64,000 nucleotides of DNA from Streptomyces sp. NBC_01260. GTDB lineage: Bacteria > Actinomycetota > Actinomycetes > Streptomycetales > Streptomycetaceae. The DNA is taken from assembly GCF_036226405.1 (NCBI RefSeq), contig NZ_CP108464.1, positions 1,302,001-1,366,000 on the forward strand, in the 5' to 3' direction. The notes below the pieces were generated by a model, which was not told the origin of the DNA, ran no database searches, and saw nothing but the letters and a program-made list of their open reading frames with translations. Numbering within the stretch: the first letter of the stretch is position 1; each line of letters opens with the position of its first letter. Below, one piece after another: positions 8,528-17,291 of the stretch. Both the position numbers and the translations under genes were made by a program.

Positions 8528-8736
8528 CCGATTACCCGTCCCTCCAGTGGGTCAAGTCCTCGTACAGCGGCAACGGCGGTTCCTGCGTCGAGTGGGCGCC
8601 GTCGAGCGCATCCGCTACCGGCGTGGTCCCCGTCCGTGACTCCAAGAATCTGAGCGGCCCCATGCTGACCGTTCCCGCCGACGCGTTCGCGTCCTTCGTG
8701 GCGGGCGTGAAGGCCGGAGAGTTCGGCACCGTCTGA
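8524..8736 (+). CDS. DUF397 small partner protein
   Basis: 70 aa. It shows the DUF397 pattern: W.KSSYSGNGGSCVEWA near the N-terminus, V.VRDSKNLSGPML in the middle, then FASFVAGVKAGEF. Translationally coupled to the XRE/DUF5753 gene, with which the family usually functions as a cognate partner that modulates the regulator. It ends just before a strong bidirectional hairpin. Confidence 0.93.
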   Translation: MTDYPSLQWVKSSYSGNGGSCVEWAPSSASATGVVPVRDSKNLSGPMLTVPADAFASFVAGVKAGEFGTV

Positions 8737-8738
8737 AC

Positions 8739-8783
8739 AACCGCCCCGCTCCGCCACCGAGTCGGAGGCTGAGCGGGGCGGTT
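8739..8783. terminator. Bidirectional terminator
   Basis: AACCGCCCCGCTC at 8739-8751 pairs perfectly with GAGCGGGGCGGTT at 8771-8783. It sits between the convergent DUF397 gene and the hydroxyproline operon. Confidence 0.85.
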
Positions 8784-8796
8784 GCCGTTCAGCGGT

Positions 8797-9798
8797 TCAC
8801 AGCAGGAACCCTTCGGGGAACGGGTCGGACGGGTCCAGGAAGTACTGCGCGGTTCCGGTGATCCAGGCGCGGCCCGTGACGGTGGGGACGACCGCGGGCA
8901 GTGTGCCGACGGTGGTCTCAGCGACCAGTCGGCCGGTGAACGTCGTGCCGATGAAGGACTCGTTCACGAAGTCCGTGTCCAGCGGGAGTTCGCCCCGTGC
9001 GTGGAGCTGGGCCATCCGTGCGGAGGTCCCGGTGCCGCACGGTGACCGGTCGAACCAGCCGGGGTGGATGGCCATGGCGTGCCGGGAGTGGACGGCGTCG
9101 GAGCCGGGTGCGATCAGCTGGACGTGCTTGAGCCCGTGGATGCCGGGATCGAGCGGATGGACCGGGCGGTCCGTCTCGTTGACCGCGTCCATCAGGGCGA
9201 GCCCCGCCTCCAGCAGCTCGTCCTTGCGCGAGCGGTCGAACGGAAGTCCTAGATCGGCCAGTTGCACCATCGCGTAGAAGTTGCCGCCGTAGGCAAGGTC
9301 GTACGTGACCGTGCCGCGGCCGGGGACCTTCGCCGTGAGTCCCAGCCCGGCGGAGAAGGCGGGGACGTTGGTCAGGGTGACGGAGGTGGCGGCGCCGTCC
9401 TCGACGTGGACATCGACGGAGACGAGTCCGGCCGGGGTGTCCAGCCGCACCGTGGTGACCGGTTCGGTGACCTCCACCATGCCGGTCTCCACCAGCACGG
9501 TGGCCACCCCGATGGTGCCGTGTCCGCACATCGGCAGACAGCCCGAGACCTCCATGAACAGGACCCCGAAGTCGGCGTCGGGCCGGGTCGGCGGCTGGAG
9601 GACGGCACCGCTCATGGCGGCATGGCCGCGCGGCTCGTACATCAGCAGGGTGCGTACCGCGTCGCGGTGCGCCATGAAGTAGTCGCGTCGTTCGGCCATG
9701 GTGGCGCCGGGGATGGTGCCGATCCCGCCGGTGATGACACGGGTGGGCATGCCCTCGGTGTGCGAGTCGACGGCGTGGAATATGTGACGCGTGCGCAA
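8797..9798 (-). CDS. 4-hydroxyproline 2-epimerase (proline racemase family)
   Basis: 333 aa from the TTG at 9798 (MRTRHIFHAVDSHTEG), with a G-rich ribosome site just upstream. Both catalytic cysteines of the epimerase/racemase group are present, in LPMCGHGTIG and in SPCGTGTSARM, which argues against the dehydratase branch (Thr in place of one Cys). It should convert trans-4-hydroxy-L-proline to cis-4-hydroxy-D-proline. It is last in an operon whose other members encode the next two pathway steps, and this context favours hydroxyproline over proline as substrate. Confidence 0.88.
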   Translation of the reverse strand: MRTRHIFHAVDSHTEGMPTRVITGGIGTIPGATMAERRDYFMAHRDAVRTLLMYEPRGHAAMSGAVLQPPTRPDADFGVLFMEVSGCLPMCGHGTIGVATVLVETGMVEVTEPVTTVRLDTPAGLVSVDVHVEDGAATSVTLTNVPAFSAGLGLTAKVPGRGTVTYDLAYGGNFYAMVQLADLGLPFDRSRKDELLEAGLALMDAVNETDRPVHPLDPGIHGLKHVQLIAPGSDAVHSRHAMAIHPGWFDRSPCGTGTSARMAQLHARGELPLDTDFVNESFIGTTFTGRLVAETTVGTLPAVVPTVTGRAWITGTAQYFLDPSDPFPEGFLL

Positions 9799-9892
9799 GT
9801 CTCCCCCTCGCGATGTCCTGCCGCTCCGCTGCGATGTGCGGCGCGCGGCGTGTCGTGTGCGGTGTGCGTTCTTCGCTCGTGCCGTGGCCCGG

Positions 9893-10801
9893 TCAGTCCA
9901 GTCCCTCGGCGAGCGCCTTCTCGGTGGCGGCGCGCACGGCGGCCGCGGACTCGGCATCGAGGGGCAGCCGCGGCGGCCGGGTGGGACCGCCGTGCCGTCC
10001 GACGATGTCCATCGACGCCTTGATCGCCTGGACGAACTCCGGCTTGGAGTCCCACCGCAGCAGCGGGTGCAGCCGCCGGTAGAGGGGCAGGGCCGTCTCC
10101 AGGTCCCCGGAGACCGCGGCGCGGTAGAGCGCGACACAGCCGGCGGGCAGCATGTTGGGGCAGCCCGCGATCCAGCCGACCGCACCGGCCAGGGCGAGTT
10201 CCAGCAGGACGTCGTCGGCGCCGACCAGCAGGTCGAGCCCGGGGGCCTCCTCAGCGATCTCGTAGGCCCTGCGGACGTCCCCGCTGAACTCCTTGACGGC
10301 CACGATGGACCCGTCCGCGTGGAGCTGCGCGAGCAGCCTCGGGGTCAGATCGACCTTGGTGTCGTACGGATTGTTGTACGCGACGACCGGCAGGCCCGCC
10401 GCGGCGACTTCGGCGTAGTGCGCACGGACCGCGACGTCCTCGCACGAGTAGCCGTTGGGCGGCAGCAGCAGGACGGAGCCGGCGCCCGCCTCCGCGGCCT
10501 GGTCGGCCCGGCGGCGCGACTGGGCGCTGTCGTAGGCGGAGACCCCGGGCATGACCCTGGCGCCGTCCCCGGCGGCTTCGACCGCGACGCGCACCACTTG
10601 GTCGCGCTCCTGGTCCGTGAGGGTCTGGTACTCCCCCAGCGAGCCGTTGGGCACCACCCCGTCGCAGCCGGCGTCCACGAGGTCGCGCACATGGGCCGCG
10701 TACGCGTCGAAGTCGATGGACCGGTCGTCGCGCAGGGTGAGCGGGGTGGCGACCATGACGCCTCGCCAAGGACTGTTCCGAGCAGCGGAGTTCGTCGACA
10801 T
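9893..10801 (-). CDS. DapA-family lyase, probable pyrroline-4-hydroxy-2-carboxylate deaminase
   Basis: 302 aa; ATG with GGAG five bases upstream. DHDPS/NAL TIM barrel with the Schiff-base Lys in IVAVKEFSGD and the Tyr in PVVAYNNPYDTK. The GxxGE-type motif reads NGSLGEYQTL. Sitting between a hydroxyproline epimerase and a D-hydroxyproline dehydrogenase, it most likely deaminates and dehydrates the pyrroline product to alpha-ketoglutarate semialdehyde. Sequence alone cannot exclude another DapA-like activity. The semialdehyde dehydrogenase that would complete the pathway is not in the window. Confidence 0.82.
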   Translation of the reverse strand: MSTNSAARNSPWRGVMVATPLTLRDDRSIDFDAYAAHVRDLVDAGCDGVVPNGSLGEYQTLTDQERDQVVRVAVEAAGDGARVMPGVSAYDSAQSRRRADQAAEAGAGSVLLLPPNGYSCEDVAVRAHYAEVAAAGLPVVAYNNPYDTKVDLTPRLLAQLHADGSIVAVKEFSGDVRRAYEIAEEAPGLDLLVGADDVLLELALAGAVGWIAGCPNMLPAGCVALYRAAVSGDLETALPLYRRLHPLLRWDSKPEFVQAIKASMDIVGRHGGPTRPPRLPLDAESAAAVRAATEKALAEGLD

Positions 10802-10899
10802 CTGGGCTCCTTAAAGGTGTGACATGACATGAACCGGCGAAGGAGAAAGAGAAGGCCGAGGTCCCGGAGGGGACCGGGAGACGTGCGCGCCGCGGGGCT

Positions 10900-12366
10900 T
10901 CACACGTCCTCGGGGCGGGCCGCACGGGCGAGCGTGGAGAGCGGGACCGGGCAGGCGAGCGGACGGCGGTCGGGGGATCCGGCCTCCGCGGCGCAGCCGG
11001 CCAGTCCCCGGACCGCGAATCCGCACATCCGGCCCTGGCACCAGCCCATCCCGGCCCGGGTGAGGAGCTTGACCGTACGGCTGTCCCCGGCACCGAGGTC
11101 GTCGACCGCCGTGCGGATCGCGCCGGCGGTGACCTCCTCGCAGCGGCAGACCTCCGTGTCCGCGGCGAGCCACTCGGTCCAGCCGGGTCCGGGCCGGTGC
11201 ACGGCGCCCATCAGCTCGGCGAACGCGCGCATCCGCCGCCGGGCCCGGCGCAGCGCCGTCGCCCGGTGCGGGTCCCGGCCCCGCGTCCCGTCCCGTGCGT
11301 CACCGAGCGCCGAGAGGGCCGCCAGCTCCCCCTCGGCCAGCGCGAGGTGCACGCCGCCGATGCCGCCCGTCTCGCCCGCGGCCCAGACGCCGGGCACGGT
11401 GGTGCGCAGATCCTCGTCGAGCACCAGCGCGGCCGACCCGTCCGCGCCGCACCGGGTCGCGCAGCCCAGACCGACGGCGAGGTCCAGCTGGGGCACCAGT
11501 CCGTGGCCGACGGCCAGCGTGTCGCAGTCGATACGGCGCCCGGTCCCGGGCAGCGGACGCCAATCGCGGTCCAGGCGGCTGACGGTGACGCCTTCCACCC
11601 GGTCGGTGCCGTGCACGGCGGTGACCGCGCGGTGCGTCAGCACCCGCACCCGGTTGCGCGCCAGCGCCGCGCCGTGCCGTACCCCCTCCCGGAGCCGGCC
11701 GGGGTCGGCGGCCAGCACGCGGGGAGCGCGTGCGTACGCCCCGTATCCGGCGGCCTCCACCAGCGCGGGCACCCGGGCGCCGGCCCGCGCCAGGGACACC
11801 GCGACGGCCTGCAGCAGCGGCCCGCTGCCCGCGACGACGATGCGCCGTCCCGGCAGCACCAGTCCCGACTTGAGCATGGCCTGCGCCCCGGCCGCGCCCA
11901 CGACACCCGGCAGGGTCCAGCCGGGAAAGGGCAGTTGCCGCTCGTGGGAACCGGTTGCGATCAGCAGCCGGCGTGCGCGCAGCGCGGCCGAACCCGCGCC
12001 GTCGGGACCGGTGACGGCGTGCAGGGTCCAGTCGGTCCCGGTCCGCTCGACGGCCCACACCTGATGCCCGGCGAGGTGGCGGATCCGCCCCGCCTCGCGG
12101 TGCCGGTCGAGACGGTCCCTCAGTCCGGCGAACCGCGCCCAGCCGTGGTGCAGCGCCTCGGGCCGGGTGGCGCCGAGTCCGGGGGCCGGGGCACGGTAGT
12201 ACTGGCCGCCGGGCGCGTCCGCCGCGTCGAGCAGGACCACATCGAGTCCGCCGTCGGCCGCGGTGACCGCCGCGGCCAGTCCGGCCGGTCCGGCGCCCAC
12301 CACCGCGAGTTCGGTGAAGGGCGGCGCGGCCGCGGAGTCGGGGGGCTCAGTGGCGGAGACCGGCAT
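10900..12366 (-). CDS. D-hydroxyproline dehydrogenase subunit, FAD/NAD(P) protein with BFD-type 2Fe-2S end (HcnB-like)
   Basis: 488 aa. N-terminal FAD dinucleotide fold (VVGAGPAGLAAAVTAADGG), a second nucleotide fold near residue 160 (RRIVVAGSGPLLQAVAVSLA) and a C-terminal BFD-like cluster with C-x-C (VCRCEEVTAG) and C-x4-C (WCQGRMCGF). This is the architecture of the HcnB / octopine-dehydrogenase-like alpha subunit used by multi-part D-hydroxyproline dehydrogenases. The start ATG overlaps the end of the upstream 2Fe-2S gene by 20 bases. It probably passes electrons between the DAO-type subunit and the acceptor. Confidence 0.85.
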   Translation of the reverse strand: MPVSATEPPDSAAAPPFTELAVVGAGPAGLAAAVTAADGGLDVVLLDAADAPGGQYYRAPAPGLGATRPEALHHGWARFAGLRDRLDRHREAGRIRHLAGHQVWAVERTGTDWTLHAVTGPDGAGSAALRARRLLIATGSHERQLPFPGWTLPGVVGAAGAQAMLKSGLVLPGRRIVVAGSGPLLQAVAVSLARAGARVPALVEAAGYGAYARAPRVLAADPGRLREGVRHGAALARNRVRVLTHRAVTAVHGTDRVEGVTVSRLDRDWRPLPGTGRRIDCDTLAVGHGLVPQLDLAVGLGCATRCGADGSAALVLDEDLRTTVPGVWAAGETGGIGGVHLALAEGELAALSALGDARDGTRGRDPHRATALRRARRRMRAFAELMGAVHRPGPGWTEWLAADTEVCRCEEVTAGAIRTAVDDLGAGDSRTVKLLTRAGMGWCQGRMCGFAVRGLAGCAAEAGSPDRRPLACPVPLSTLARAARPEDV

Positions 12367-12685
12367 GTCCGTCCCCCTCCTGGGTGGTGACCACGTCGCC
12401 GGGGCGGGCGGGCAGCAGACAGGCCCGCCGGCCGGGGATCCCGTTCACGGTGACCAGGCAGTCGAAGCAGGAGCCGATGCCGCAGAAGGCGCCGCGTGGG
12501 CGTCCGTTCACCCTGGTGGTGCGCCACGTGAGGACGGAGGCCGCCCAGAGGGCTGCCGCGATGCTCTGACCGGGCAGCGCGGGGACCGGGCGGCCGTCGA
12601 AGGTGACCTCGAACCCCGGCCCGGACTCGGCACCGGCCACACCGGCCGGGGTACGGGCGGCGGTGCGCCTACGGATACGTATCAC
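12347..12685 (-). CDS. 2Fe-2S ferredoxin-like subunit (HcnA-like)
   Basis: 112 aa from the GTG at 12685, which has GGAG five bases upstream. The upstream extension in frame is Arg/Pro-rich and not conserved-looking. It contains the plant-type 2Fe-2S pattern CGIGSCFDC (C-x4-C-x2-C) plus a later Cys in RRACLLPA. The V.FDG..VPALPGQSIAAALWA lead is typical of the small subunit of HcnABC-type oxidases. It is coupled to the FAD/NAD subunit and preceded by the DAO subunit, so the three probably form one D-hydroxyproline dehydrogenase. Confidence 0.85.
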   Translation of the reverse strand: MIRIRRRTAARTPAGVAGAESGPGFEVTFDGRPVPALPGQSIAAALWAASVLTWRTTRVNGRPRGAFCGIGSCFDCLVTVNGIPGRRACLLPARPGDVVTTQEGDGHAGLRH

Positions 12686-12762
12686 CAGGGCTCCTGTCTC
12701 GGTGATCGGGCGGTCGGGCCGGCAGCGGGCTGCTCGGGGCGTACGACGTCGCGGGCGGCGGT

Positions 12763-13932
12763 TCACCGCCCGGTTCCCGGCGTCATGTCGAACCGGTCGG
12801 GCCGGAACGGCTCGGGATCGATGGCGGGGGTCTCGCCGCGGATCGCCGCGATGACCAGCGCCGCCGTCGCGGGCGCCAGTCCGATCCCCGCGCCCTCGTG
12901 GCCGCAGGCGTGGAAGAGGCCCGGAACCCGGCGGTCGGGTCCGATCGCCGGGAGGTGATCGGGCAGGTAGGGGCGGAACCCGTGGTAGGCGCGCAGCACG
13001 CGGGCCGTCCCGAGTACGGGAAAGAGCGCGGCCGCCGCGGCGGCCAGCCGGCTGATCACCGGCACGGACAACGTACGGTCGAAACCGACCCGTTCGCGGC
13101 TGGCGCCGATCAGTACGGGCCCCGACGGCGTCCCCTCCACGACGGGCGAGGTCTGCAGCGCGGCCGACGCGCTGGACACATCGGCCACGTACTCCGCCGC
13201 GTACACCTTGTGCCTGATCAGCGGTGGCAGCGGCTCGGTCACCAGGACGAACCCGCGCCTGGGCAGCACGGGCAGTTCGACCCCCGCCAGCGCCGCCAGC
13301 TCGCCGCCCCGGACGCCCGTGGCGTTGACCACCGCGGGAGCGAGCAGATCGCCCCGGCCGGTCCGGACGCCGCGCACCGCACCCGTCGGTCCTCTCAGCA
13401 CGGCCGTGACCGCCTCCCCGAGGTGGACGGCGGCTCCGGCGTCCCGTGCGGCGCGCACCAAGTGGGCTGCTGCCAGCGCGGGTTGAACCTGCGCGTCCTG
13501 CGGATAGAGGACTCCGCCCGCGAGGCCGGGCGCGAGGTGCGGCTCCAGTGCCGGCAGCTCGTGCGGAGCGACCGGGGAGGTCCGTACCCCCGCCTCGGCC
13601 TGCCCGGCCGCCGTCGCGGTCAGGGTGGCCAGCGACGACTCGTCCGCTGCGACCACCAGACCGCCCTTCTGCTCGAACTCGATCGCCGATGGCAGCACTT
13701 GGGAGAGTTCGTGCCAGAGGGACGCGGAGAGCAGTGCGAGGTTCAGCTCCGGACCCGGCGGCTTGTCGGAGACCAGGAGGTTCCCCTCCCCCGCCCCGGT
13801 GGTGCCACCGGCGACCGGTCCGCCGTCCACCACCGCGACCGCGAGTCCGGACCGGGCTGCGTAGTAGGCGCAGGCGGCGCCGACCACTCCGGCCCCGACC
13901 ACGACAACGTCCAAAGGCTGTCTCGTGAACAC
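12763..13932 (-). CDS. DAO-type FAD oxidoreductase, D-hydroxyproline dehydrogenase catalytic subunit (HcnC-like)
   Basis: 389 aa. DAO/glycine-oxidase fold with GxGxxG (VVVVGAGVVGAACAYYAA), a middle substrate domain, and the C-terminal GPDRRVPGLFHACGHEGAGI where FAD contacts occur. First gene of the operon. It should oxidise cis-4-hydroxy-D-proline to the pyrroline. The GTG start has no ribosome site. A promoter (TTGGCA, 17 bases, CATATT) ends six bases before it, so the mRNA may be leaderless. It is divergent from the alpha-mannosidase. Confidence 0.85.
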   Translation of the reverse strand: MFTRQPLDVVVVGAGVVGAACAYYAARSGLAVAVVDGGPVAGGTTGAGEGNLLVSDKPPGPELNLALLSASLWHELSQVLPSAIEFEQKGGLVVAADESSLATLTATAAGQAEAGVRTSPVAPHELPALEPHLAPGLAGGVLYPQDAQVQPALAAAHLVRAARDAGAAVHLGEAVTAVLRGPTGAVRGVRTGRGDLLAPAVVNATGVRGGELAALAGVELPVLPRRGFVLVTEPLPPLIRHKVYAAEYVADVSSASAALQTSPVVEGTPSGPVLIGASRERVGFDRTLSVPVISRLAAAAAALFPVLGTARVLRAYHGFRPYLPDHLPAIGPDRRVPGLFHACGHEGAGIGLAPATAALVIAAIRGETPAIDPEPFRPDRFDMTPGTGR

Positions 13933-13938
13933 ATCAGT

Positions 13939-13967
13939 AATATGTCACATTGCTCAGAGGGTGCCAA
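13939..13967 (-). promoter_or_regulatory. Hydroxyproline operon promoter with overlapping operator-like sequence
   Basis: On the minus strand: -35 TTGGCA (13967-13962), 17-base spacer, -10 CATATT (13944-13939), with the predicted transcript start at or next to the GTG at 13932. The imperfect palindrome AATGTGACATATT overlaps the -10 and shares AATGTGA with the GntR promoter at 1592. A related TGTTGTCA lies at 13995-14002. Confidence 0.55.
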
Positions 13968-14122
13968 GAGGTCGTCATCACGCCGAATATGACGTGTTGT
14001 CAGACCGGGTCCACCCCCTCACGACCGGCGGATTCGGCGGCCGGTGACCCGTGATGGGTGGATGCCCCCCATCGGGGAATGCAAGCCCTCGACCGCGCGG
14101 GGTGCCGACGACGAGGAGCGAT

Positions 14123-17100
14123 ATGCACGACGACAGCACACTGGTGGAGGGCCGGCTGGAGCGGGCCCTGCGCCAGTTCATCCGCCCCGCCGAGTACGCG
14201 GCGCGGATCCCGCTCACGCTGGCGGTGTGGCATGCACCGGGCGAGCCCGTTCCGGTGGCACAAGCGCTCGGGGCGCGCTACGAACCGTTCTCGGCCGGGA
14301 CCGCGTGGGGCAGTCCGTGGACCACCAGCTGGTTCCGGCTCGACGGTGCGGTGCCGCGGGAATGGGCCGGCCGGCGGGTCGAGGTCGTGGTCGATCCGGG
14401 CTTCTCCGGTCAGGCGCCCGGCTTCCAGGCCGAGGGGATGCTGTACGACACCGAGGGCATCCCGCTGAAGGGCGTCCATCCCCGCAACCGCCATCTGACC
14501 GTCGGCGCACCCGCCGCCGGTGGCGAGCGGGTCTCCCTGTTGCTGGAGGCGGCGGCCAACCCGGCAGTACTGGAACACGGATTCGAGCCGACGCCGCTCG
14601 GGGACGTACTGACGGCGGGCGACGATCCGCTCTACCGGTTCACGTCGGCGGATCTCGCCGTGCTGGACGAGGGCGTCTGGCATCTCGTACTGGACATCGA
14701 GGTGCTGTCCGAGCTGATGCGGGAGCTGCCCACCGACCGGTCGCGGCGGCACGAGATCCTGCGGGCACTGGAGCGAATGCTCGACGCGCTCGATCTGCAC
14801 GATGTGTCCGGTACGGCGGCGGCCGGACGGGCCGAGCTGGCCGAGGCCCTGTCCAGGCCCGCTTCGGCGAGCGCGCACCGGATCTCGGCCACCGGGCACG
14901 CGCACATCGACTCGGCGTGGCTGTGGCCGCTGCGCGAGACGGTGCGGAAGGCCTCCCGCACCTTCGCCAATGTCACCACGCTCGCCAAGGACTACCCGGA
15001 GCTGGTGTTCGCCTGTTCGCAGGCCCAGCAGTACGCCTGGGTCAAGGAGCACCAGCCGCACATCTGGGAGCGGATCGTGCGGGCGGTGGCGGACGGGCAG
15101 TGGGAGCCCGTCGGTTCGATGTGGGTGGAGTCCGACGCCAATCTGCCCGGCGGCGAGGCGCTGGCCCGGCAGATCGTGCACGGGAAGCGGTTCTTCGAGC
15201 AGGAGCTGGGAGTGGAGACCGAGGAGATCTGGCTGCCGGACTCCTTCGGCTGCACCGCCGCGTTCCCGCAGCTGGCCCGGCTGGCGGGAATCCGGTGGTT
15301 CCTGACGCAGAAACTGTCGTGGAACCAGACCGACAGGATGCCGCACCACACCTTCTGGTGGGAGGGCATCGACGGCACCCGGCTCTTCACCCACTTCCCG
15401 CCCGTGGACACCTACAACGCCCACTTCCACGGCCTCGAACTCGCCCACGCCGAGAAGAACTTCACGGACAAGGGACGGGCCACCCGCTCCCTGATGCCGT
15501 TCGGCTGGGGTGACGGCGGCGGCGGTCCGACCCGGGAGATGATGGAGAAGGCCCGCAGGCTCAGCGATCTGGAGGGGTCCCCGCGGGTCGGGATCGAGAA
15601 GCCGTCGGCGTTCTTCGCCGCGGCCGAGGAGGAGTACGGGGCGCAGGCGCCGGTCTGGTCGGGTGAGCTGTACCTGGAGCTGCACCGGGCGACGTACACC
15701 ACTCAGGCGAAGACCAAGCAGGGCAACCGCCGCAGCGAACACCTGCTGCGAGAGACCGAGTTGTGGGCGACCGCGGCGGCCCTGCGGGCACCCGCGTACC
15801 GCTACCCGTACGAGGCGCTGGACCGGATCTGGAAGACGGTCCTGCTCCATCAGTTCCACGACATCCTGCCGGGCTCGTCCATCGCCTGGGTGCACCGCGA
15901 GGCCCGTGACACCTATGAGCGGGTGCGCGGGGAACTGGCGGACCTGGTGGCGGAGGCGGTGACGGCGCTCGGTGCGGCGCAGGGCCTGGTGGCTCTCAAC
16001 TCCTGCCCGTACCAACGCAGTCAGGTCGTCGAGCTGGACGCCGAGGCGAGTGCGGTGCTGCCGTCCGGGGCTCATGCGCAGTCGCTCGGCGAGGGGCGCA
16101 CCGCGGTTCTCGCCCAGTCGCCGGGGCTCGGCGCGGGGCCGCTGGACGGTGCGGCCGTCCCGGAGCAGGGGGTTTCGGCCGACGCCTGTGCGGACGAGGG
16201 GACCGTCCTCGACAACGGGCTGCTGCGCGTCACCGTCGACCGGGACGGGCTGATCGCCTCCGTCCTCGACCTGGCGGCGGGCCGCGAGGTCCTGGTCCCC
16301 GGCCATCGGGCCAACCTCCTCCAGCTGCACCCGGACCACCCGAACAACTGGGACGCCTGGGACATCGACGTCCACTACCGCCGCTCACGCACCGACCTGA
16401 CCGACGCCGAGCTGGTCGAACTGGTGGAGGAGGGACCGCTGCGGGCGGCCGTGCGGGTGGTGCGTGCGTTCGGCGCGTCCAGGATCGTGCAGGAGATCCG
16501 GCTGGCCGCGGGGAGCAGGCAGGTCGACATCGAGACCGAGGTGGACTGGCAGGAGTCGGAGAAGGTCCTCAAGGCGGCGTTCCCGCTCGATGTGCACGCC
16601 GAACGGTCCACGTCCGAGATCCAGTTCGGCCACGTCCACCGGCCGACCCACGACAACACCGGCTGGGATGCGGCCCGTTTCGAGATCTGCGCCCATCGCT
16701 GGCTGCGGGTCGCCGAGCCGGGCTACGGCATCGCGCTGCTCAACGACTCGACGTACGGGCACGAGGTGACCCGGACCCCGCACACAACGGGCCTCGGCAC
16801 GACCGTACGGCTCACGCTGCTGCGCGCCCCGCACAGCCCCGACCCGGCAACCGACCTCGGCACGCACCGGTTCCGGTACGCGCTGGCGCCCGGCGTGGAG
16901 ATCACCGACGCGGTCCGGGAGGGGCTGGCGCTCAATCTGCCGCTGCGCGCCGCGGTCGCCCCGGCGGTGCCGTCGGTCGTGGCGACCGGCCATCCGGCGG
17001 TGACCGTGGAGTCGGTGAAGCTGGCCGAGGACCGCAGCGGCGATGTCATCGTCCGGCTGTACGAGTCGGCCGGCGGCCGGGCCGACGCGACACTCCGGGC

Positions 17101-17236
17101 CTCGTTCCCCGTCGTCGCGGCGCAGATCACCGACCTGCTGGAACGGCCGCTGCACGCGGCGGCGGCCGACGCGCACGGCCTCGCCCTGACGCTGCGGCCG
17201 TTCCAGATCCTGACGGTGCGGCTGACCCCTGCGTGA
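14123..17236 (+). CDS. GH38 alpha-mannosidase
   Basis: 1037 aa from the ATG at 14123 (MHDDSTLVEG), with GAGGAG six bases upstream. GH38 hallmarks are visible: zinc ligands in SATGHAHIDSAWLWP (near residue 258), nucleophile Asp in IWLPDSFGCTA (near 372) and the later His/Asp in LLHQFHDILPGSSI (near 575). The central three-helix domain and C-terminal beta domains follow at normal family length. No signal peptide, so it acts on imported mannosides. It is divergent from the hydroxyproline operon. Its promoter is not obvious. Confidence 0.94.
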   Translation: MHDDSTLVEGRLERALRQFIRPAEYAARIPLTLAVWHAPGEPVPVAQALGARYEPFSAGTAWGSPWTTSWFRLDGAVPREWAGRRVEVVVDPGFSGQAPGFQAEGMLYDTEGIPLKGVHPRNRHLTVGAPAAGGERVSLLLEAAANPAVLEHGFEPTPLGDVLTAGDDPLYRFTSADLAVLDEGVWHLVLDIEVLSELMRELPTDRSRRHEILRALERMLDALDLHDVSGTAAAGRAELAEALSRPASASAHRISATGHAHIDSAWLWPLRETVRKASRTFANVTTLAKDYPELVFACSQAQQYAWVKEHQPHIWERIVRAVADGQWEPVGSMWVESDANLPGGEALARQIVHGKRFFEQELGVETEEIWLPDSFGCTAAFPQLARLAGIRWFLTQKLSWNQTDRMPHHTFWWEGIDGTRLFTHFPPVDTYNAHFHGLELAHAEKNFTDKGRATRSLMPFGWGDGGGGPTREMMEKARRLSDLEGSPRVGIEKPSAFFAAAEEEYGAQAPVWSGELYLELHRATYTTQAKTKQGNRRSEHLLRETELWATAAALRAPAYRYPYEALDRIWKTVLLHQFHDILPGSSIAWVHREARDTYERVRGELADLVAEAVTALGAAQGLVALNSCPYQRSQVVELDAEASAVLPSGAHAQSLGEGRTAVLAQSPGLGAGPLDGAAVPEQGVSADACADEGTVLDNGLLRVTVDRDGLIASVLDLAAGREVLVPGHRANLLQLHPDHPNNWDAWDIDVHYRRSRTDLTDAELVELVEEGPLRAAVRVVRAFGASRIVQEIRLAAGSRQVDIETEVDWQESEKVLKAAFPLDVHAERSTSEIQFGHVHRPTHDNTGWDAARFEICAHRWLRVAEPGYGIALLNDSTYGHEVTRTPHTTGLGTTVRLTLLRAPHSPDPATDLGTHRFRYALAPGVEITDAVREGLALNLPLRAAVAPAVPSVVATGHPAVTVESVKLAEDRSGDVIVRLYESAGGRADATLRASFPVVAAQITDLLERPLHAAAADAHGLALTLRPFQILTVRLTPA

Positions 17237-17240
17237 GGAA

Positions 17241-17291
17241 CCGCCCCGGCCCGCGTCGGCGCCGTTCGCGGCCGTCGCGGGTCAGGGGCGG
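17241..17291. terminator. Convergent terminator-like hairpin
   Basis: CCGCCCC (17241-17247) pairs with GGGGCGG (17285-17291), and an inner CCCGCG/CGCGGG pair extends the stem past a small bulge. It lies between alpha-mannosidase and pyruvate oxidase and overlaps the latter's stop codon. Confidence 0.45.
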
